DNA of 7,976 nucleotides from Acetatifactor sp. (GTDB taxonomy: Bacteria > Bacillota > Clostridia > Lachnospirales > Lachnospiraceae). The notes below the pieces were generated by a model. It ran no database searches. It was not told the DNA's origin and saw only the letters and a program-made list of their open reading frames with translations. The first letter of the stretch is position 1; every line of letters begins with the position of its first letter. The stretch lies in NCBI GenBank assembly GCA_016303085.1, contig JAEDMI010000115.1, forward strand, positions 1 through 7,976, written 5' to 3'. A program made the translations under genes and the position numbers. Below are positions 6,339-7,976 of this stretch, piece after piece.

Positions 6339-7088
6339 TTATATACCGTAGGAATCCCTTAAGTCACTGGATATATGATCCAAATCAGGATATACCACGC
6401 TCTCTGTTATACCGAAAACCCGGAGACTTTCGATAAAGTATTTTTTTCTGGCGGCGGGAATGATAATCTTGTAAAGCATGTTTTCATCGCAGATATCCTC
6501 CAGCCTTTGCAGGGAGTTGTGGACAGTAAAGTTGGAGTGCTGGGAGTACATTCTCAGATTGTTTTCCGTGGAACTGCATGCCAGAATCCGGTCAACCAAC
6601 TCCGGGTTATGATGGTTATGCTTGAAGGCGGGCAACAGCATTTCCTGGGTGGTGTCCGCGTCAATGGGATAAATGCAGCGACCGAAGCCCTCCTTTTCGT
6701 TTAGCAGGTCGGGAGCCAGAACCCATACGCCTGCATCCATATTCGGGGTGGCGCGATAGGTTTCCGTGGCAAAGAATGCTGCGATAAGGGGGGATTCGCT
6801 CCAGTCCAACATTCTGGTGGGCAGCCCGTAGTGCTGCATCAGGGAAACCCAGGCTGCATAATTGTGTTTTGCCGGGGGATTGTCCAAAATCTGTCTGGCA
6901 CGAATGTAAAAATCGTTGGTGATATAGCGTTCCACCGTCAGCCGTTTCTCACTTCTTTGAATGGAGGGAACCAGGGTCAGGGCGGCATTTTCCTCGCCCC
7001 GATACCACAGTTTCGCCCCATGCTTGGCATACAGACCGTTCATGAATTGAAGCAGCTCATCGATGGTACAGATTTCCTGAATAATCAT
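6339..7088 (-). CDS. FRG-domain protein of unknown function
   Basis: 249 residues, apparently cytoplasmic: no signal peptide or membrane segment. The FRG domain (Pfam FRG, named for an N-terminal F/Y-R-G motif) is recognisable from WYRGE (28-32) followed by LTLVPSIQR (37-45), then the strongly conserved block QHYGLPTRMLDWSESP (85-100) with LIAAFFATE, and GVWVL (120-124). The C-terminal part keeps the usual family features: RMYSQHSNFTVHN (179-191), IIIPAARK, and VYPDLDHIS. The biochemical function of FRG domains is unknown to me, and I assign none. GGAAAGGAAAC just upstream of the ATG supports this start. The gene has its own promoter, is divergent from rsmH, and precedes the sugar importer by 92 bp in the same direction. 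A functional tie to the importer is not evident. Confidence 0.9.
   Translation of the reverse strand: MIIQEICTIDELLQFMNGLYAKHGAKLWYRGEENAALTLVPSIQRSEKRLTVERYITNDFYIRARQILDNPPAKHNYAAWVSLMQHYGLPTRMLDWSESPLIAAFFATETYRATPNMDAGVWVLAPDLLNEKEGFGRCIYPIDADTTQEMLLPAFKHNHHNPELVDRILACSSTENNLRMYSQHSNFTVHNSLQRLEDICDENMLYKIIIPAARKKYFIESLRVFGITESVVYPDLDHISSDLRDSYGI
6340..6367 (-). promoter_or_regulatory. Weak candidate promoter for the ABC operon at the end of the FRG gene
   Basis: On the minus strand GTGACT (6362-6367) and TATATA (6340-6345) are spaced by 16 bp, each matching four of six consensus bases, at the extreme 3' end of the FRG coding region. It would make the hairpin at 6272-6305 part of the ABC operon leader. 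The match is weak and could be chance; read-through from the FRG promoter is the alternative. No catabolite-repression (CRE) operator was seen in this gap. Confidence 0.2.
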
Positions 7089-7120
7089 TGTTTGTTTCCT
7101 TTCCGAATTTCATCACCTAC

Positions 7121-7149
7121 ATTATAAGAGCATTCTCCGAAATTGTCAT
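7121..7149 (-). promoter_or_regulatory. Sigma-70-type promoter of the FRG gene
   Basis: On the minus strand, -35 ATGACA (7144-7149, five of six consensus) and a perfect -10 TATAAT (7121-7126) are separated by the optimal 17 bp. The expected start is near 7114, giving a leader of about 26 nt before the ATG at 7088. Confidence 0.8.
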
Positions 7150-7177
7150 GTATTTTATAAGGGAATTATGCTAAAAT
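7143..7177 (+). promoter_or_regulatory. Candidate promoter for rsmH, sharing its -35 region with the FRG promoter
   Basis: Two overlapping options are visible on the + strand. TTGTCA (7143-7148, five of six) with TATGCT (7167-7172) spaced by 18 bp is one. The other is an extended -10, TGCTAAAAT (7169-7177), which needs only a weak -35. Either would start transcription around 7180-7185, right at the edge of the inverted-repeat element. That would leave an rsmH leader of about 245 nt. Confidence 0.5.
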
Positions 7178-7178
7178 A

Positions 7179-7190
7179 AGTACGCAGTCT
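7179..7190 (+). repeat. 12-bp direct repeat, copy 1
   Basis: AGTACGCAGTCT is identical to 7273-7284. This copy lies at the outer left edge of the inverted-repeat element, close to the predicted rsmH transcription start. Confidence 0.8.
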
Positions 7191-7356
7191 ATACGTTGGC
7201 GCTGTTATACCGCCCACCCTTGTTCGACGCGCTTTCGCTTGAGACTCGACATAGCGGTACATAAGACTGCAGAGTACGCAGTCTAAGTACCGATGTCTCG
7301 TACAGTCTCACAAGGGTGAGCGGTATACAGCGCGAGGAGAAGTTTCACGAGTATAG
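7189..7356 (+). repeat. Long imperfect inverted repeat; putative structured rsmH leader RNA or palindromic mobile repeat
   Basis: Nested pairings read directly from the sequence: CTATAC (7189-7194) with GTATAG (7351-7356); GCGCTG (7199-7204) with CAGCGC (7328-7333); TATACCGC (7206-7213) with GCGGTATA (7320-7327); CACCCTTG (7215-7222) with CAAGGGTG (7311-7318); GAGACT (7241-7246) with AGTCTC (7304-7309); ACAT (7249-7252) with ATGT (7293-7296); CGGTAC (7255-7260) with GTACCG (7287-7292); AGACTGC (7264-7270) with GCAGTCT (7278-7284), closing a 7-nt apical loop. The main stem has 22 pairs with one mismatch and one bulge. A purine-rich stretch GAGGAGAAG (7334-7342) is left unpaired in a large internal loop. 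There is no open reading frame of note and no U-run terminator at its end. Orientation as an RNA is inferred from rsmH downstream; as a DNA repeat it has no strand. Confidence 0.75.
7273..7284 (+). repeat. 12-bp direct repeat, copy 2
   Basis: AGTACGCAGTCT is identical to 7179-7190. This copy forms part of the apical loop and the 3' arm of the apical hairpin. The 5' arm (7264-7270) could therefore pair with either copy. Confidence 0.8.
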
Positions 7357-7427
7357 TAGGACAGGACGTTTTATTCAGGTATTAATAGATTGTGTTGAAA
7401 ATCGGATAAAAGTAGAAAGGAGTCTGT

Positions 7428-7976
7428 ATGGCACAGGAAGAAACTCATAAGCGAAGGGTGCGTTATTCAGGGAAATATCCCAAGCACTTTCAGGAGAAAT
7501 ATAAGGAATTAAACCCGGAGAAGTATGGGGATACGGTGGAGCATGTCATGAAAAAGGGCAGTACGCCGGCGGGCATGCATATCTCAATTATGGTGCGGGA
7601 AATTTTGGATTTCTTACAGATTCGGCCGGGACAGACAGGTTTTGATGCCACATTGGGCTACGGTGGTCATACAAGGGCGATGCTGGAACAGTTGGAGGGG
7701 CAGGGGCATATATATGCTACGGATGTGGACCCCATCGAATCCGCCAAGACGAAAAAGCGGCTACAGGAGGCGGGGTTCGGAGAAGATATTCTGACAATCA
7801 GGCTGCAGAATTTCTGTACCATAGACGAAATTGCAAAGGAGGCTGGCGGATTTGATTTTATTCTGGCAGATCTGGGGGTTTCTTCCATGCAGATTGACAA
7901 CCCGGAGAGAGGCTTTTCTTATAAAAATAACGGTCCTTTAGATTTGCGGCTGAATCCCGAAGCAGGAATCAGTGCC
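7428..7976 (+). CDS. rsmH: 16S rRNA (cytosine(1402)-N(4))-methyltransferase RsmH, N-terminal 183 residues (runs off window)
   Basis: RsmH (MraW) uses S-adenosylmethionine to methylate N4 of C1402 in the decoding region of 16S rRNA. The frame runs from ATG 7428, preceded by AGAAAGGAG with a 5-nt spacing, to the window end without a stop. Recognised blocks: HISIMVREILDFL (51-63), equivalent to the family's first helix; FDATLGYGGHT (72-82), the SAM-binding glycine motif; ATDVDP (97-102), the acidic SAM-ribose site; and ADLGVSSMQIDNPERGFSY (147-165) followed by GPLDLRLNPEAGISA (169-183). The E. coli protein starts only about 6 residues before the His equivalent to His51, so this one carries about 44 extra N-terminal residues, rich in Lys, Arg, Tyr and Glu (RRVRYSGKYPKHFQEKYKEL). 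No mraZ lies upstream, so this is not the usual start of a division/cell-wall cluster; it may be a second RsmH-like copy. What follows cannot be seen. Confidence 0.92.
   Translation, partial: MAQEETHKRRVRYSGKYPKHFQEKYKELNPEKYGDTVEHVMKKGSTPAGMHISIMVREILDFLQIRPGQTGFDATLGYGGHTRAMLEQLEGQGHIYATDVDPIESAKTKKRLQEAGFGEDILTIRLQNFCTIDEIAKEAGGFDFILADLGVSSMQIDNPERGFSYKNNGPLDLRLNPEAGISA

Noticed and set aside
7215..7235. tRNA-like TTCGA within the inverted repeat
   Set aside because: No acceptor stem, anticodon arm or other conserved tRNA positions around it.
7311..7333. T-box-like string (AGGGTG followed by GCGG and CAGCGCG)
   Set aside because: Only the AGGGTG half resembles the T-box consensus; the ACCGCG part is absent, there is no terminator/antiterminator, and rsmH is not an aminoacyl-tRNA synthetase or amino-acid gene.
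7189..7356. 6S RNA interpretation of the long hairpin
   Set aside because: Length and long-hairpin shape are similar, but the internal loops are strongly one-sided rather than a central open-promoter-like bubble, and no terminator follows. Kept only as a remote alternative.
7667..7900. 77-codon frame on the - strand
   Set aside because: Antisense to the conserved SAM-binding core of rsmH.
1..7976. CRISPR array, insertion sequence with transposase, prophage or toxin-antitoxin pair
   Set aside because: No regularly spaced repeats, no transposase or integrase coding region and no small paired genes were found on either strand.

Overview
The window looks like a chromosomal stretch from a Firmicute of the class Clostridia, most likely a gut Lachnospiraceae-type organism. 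The reasons are intermediate GC, strong AGGAGG-type ribosome binding sites, two lipoproteins with short Gram-positive-style signal peptides, a CUT1-type sugar ABC transporter, and the style of the RsmH protein at the right edge. This placement is inference from protein style; no marker was compared.

Layout. At the left edge (1-783, + strand) is the C-terminal part of a family 43 glycoside hydrolase with a CBM6-like tail. It converges on a minus-strand gene series, and the two meet at a bidirectional intrinsic terminator (830-869). From right to left on the minus strand come an FRG-domain protein (7088-6339), a CUT1 ABC ATPase (6246-5128), two inner-membrane permeases (5120-4230 and 4208-3333), an extracellular solute-binding lipoprotein with an extra C-terminal membrane helix (3336-1726), and a secreted lipoprotein with two OB-fold-like halves (1637-906). 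The ATPase, permease and binding-protein genes are packed with gaps of 7 bp, 21 bp and a 4-bp overlap, so they form one complete importer operon. The last lipoprotein has its own good promoter, whose -35 overlaps the binding-protein stop codon. The FRG gene has its own sigma-70-type promoter and is separated from the ATPase by a 92-bp gap containing a stem-loop.

The right part (7089-7427) is a divergent intergenic region. A leftward promoter serves the FRG gene and a rightward promoter candidate serves rsmH, with -35 hexamers that almost coincide on opposite strands. Immediately downstream of the rightward promoter lies a 168-bp imperfect inverted repeat (7189-7356) that would fold into a long branched hairpin in the roughly 245-nt rsmH leader. 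Nothing in the coding annotation explains it. It is the best candidate for an undescribed element here: either a structured leader RNA or a copy of a mobile palindromic repeat. The window ends inside rsmH, which encodes a 16S rRNA C1402 methyltransferase with an N-terminal extension of about 44 residues.

Functionally, the GH43 enzyme and the ABC importer fit plant-polysaccharide oligosaccharide uptake, although the specific sugar cannot be read from the sequence. The FRG protein and rsmH have no evident connection to sugar uptake.
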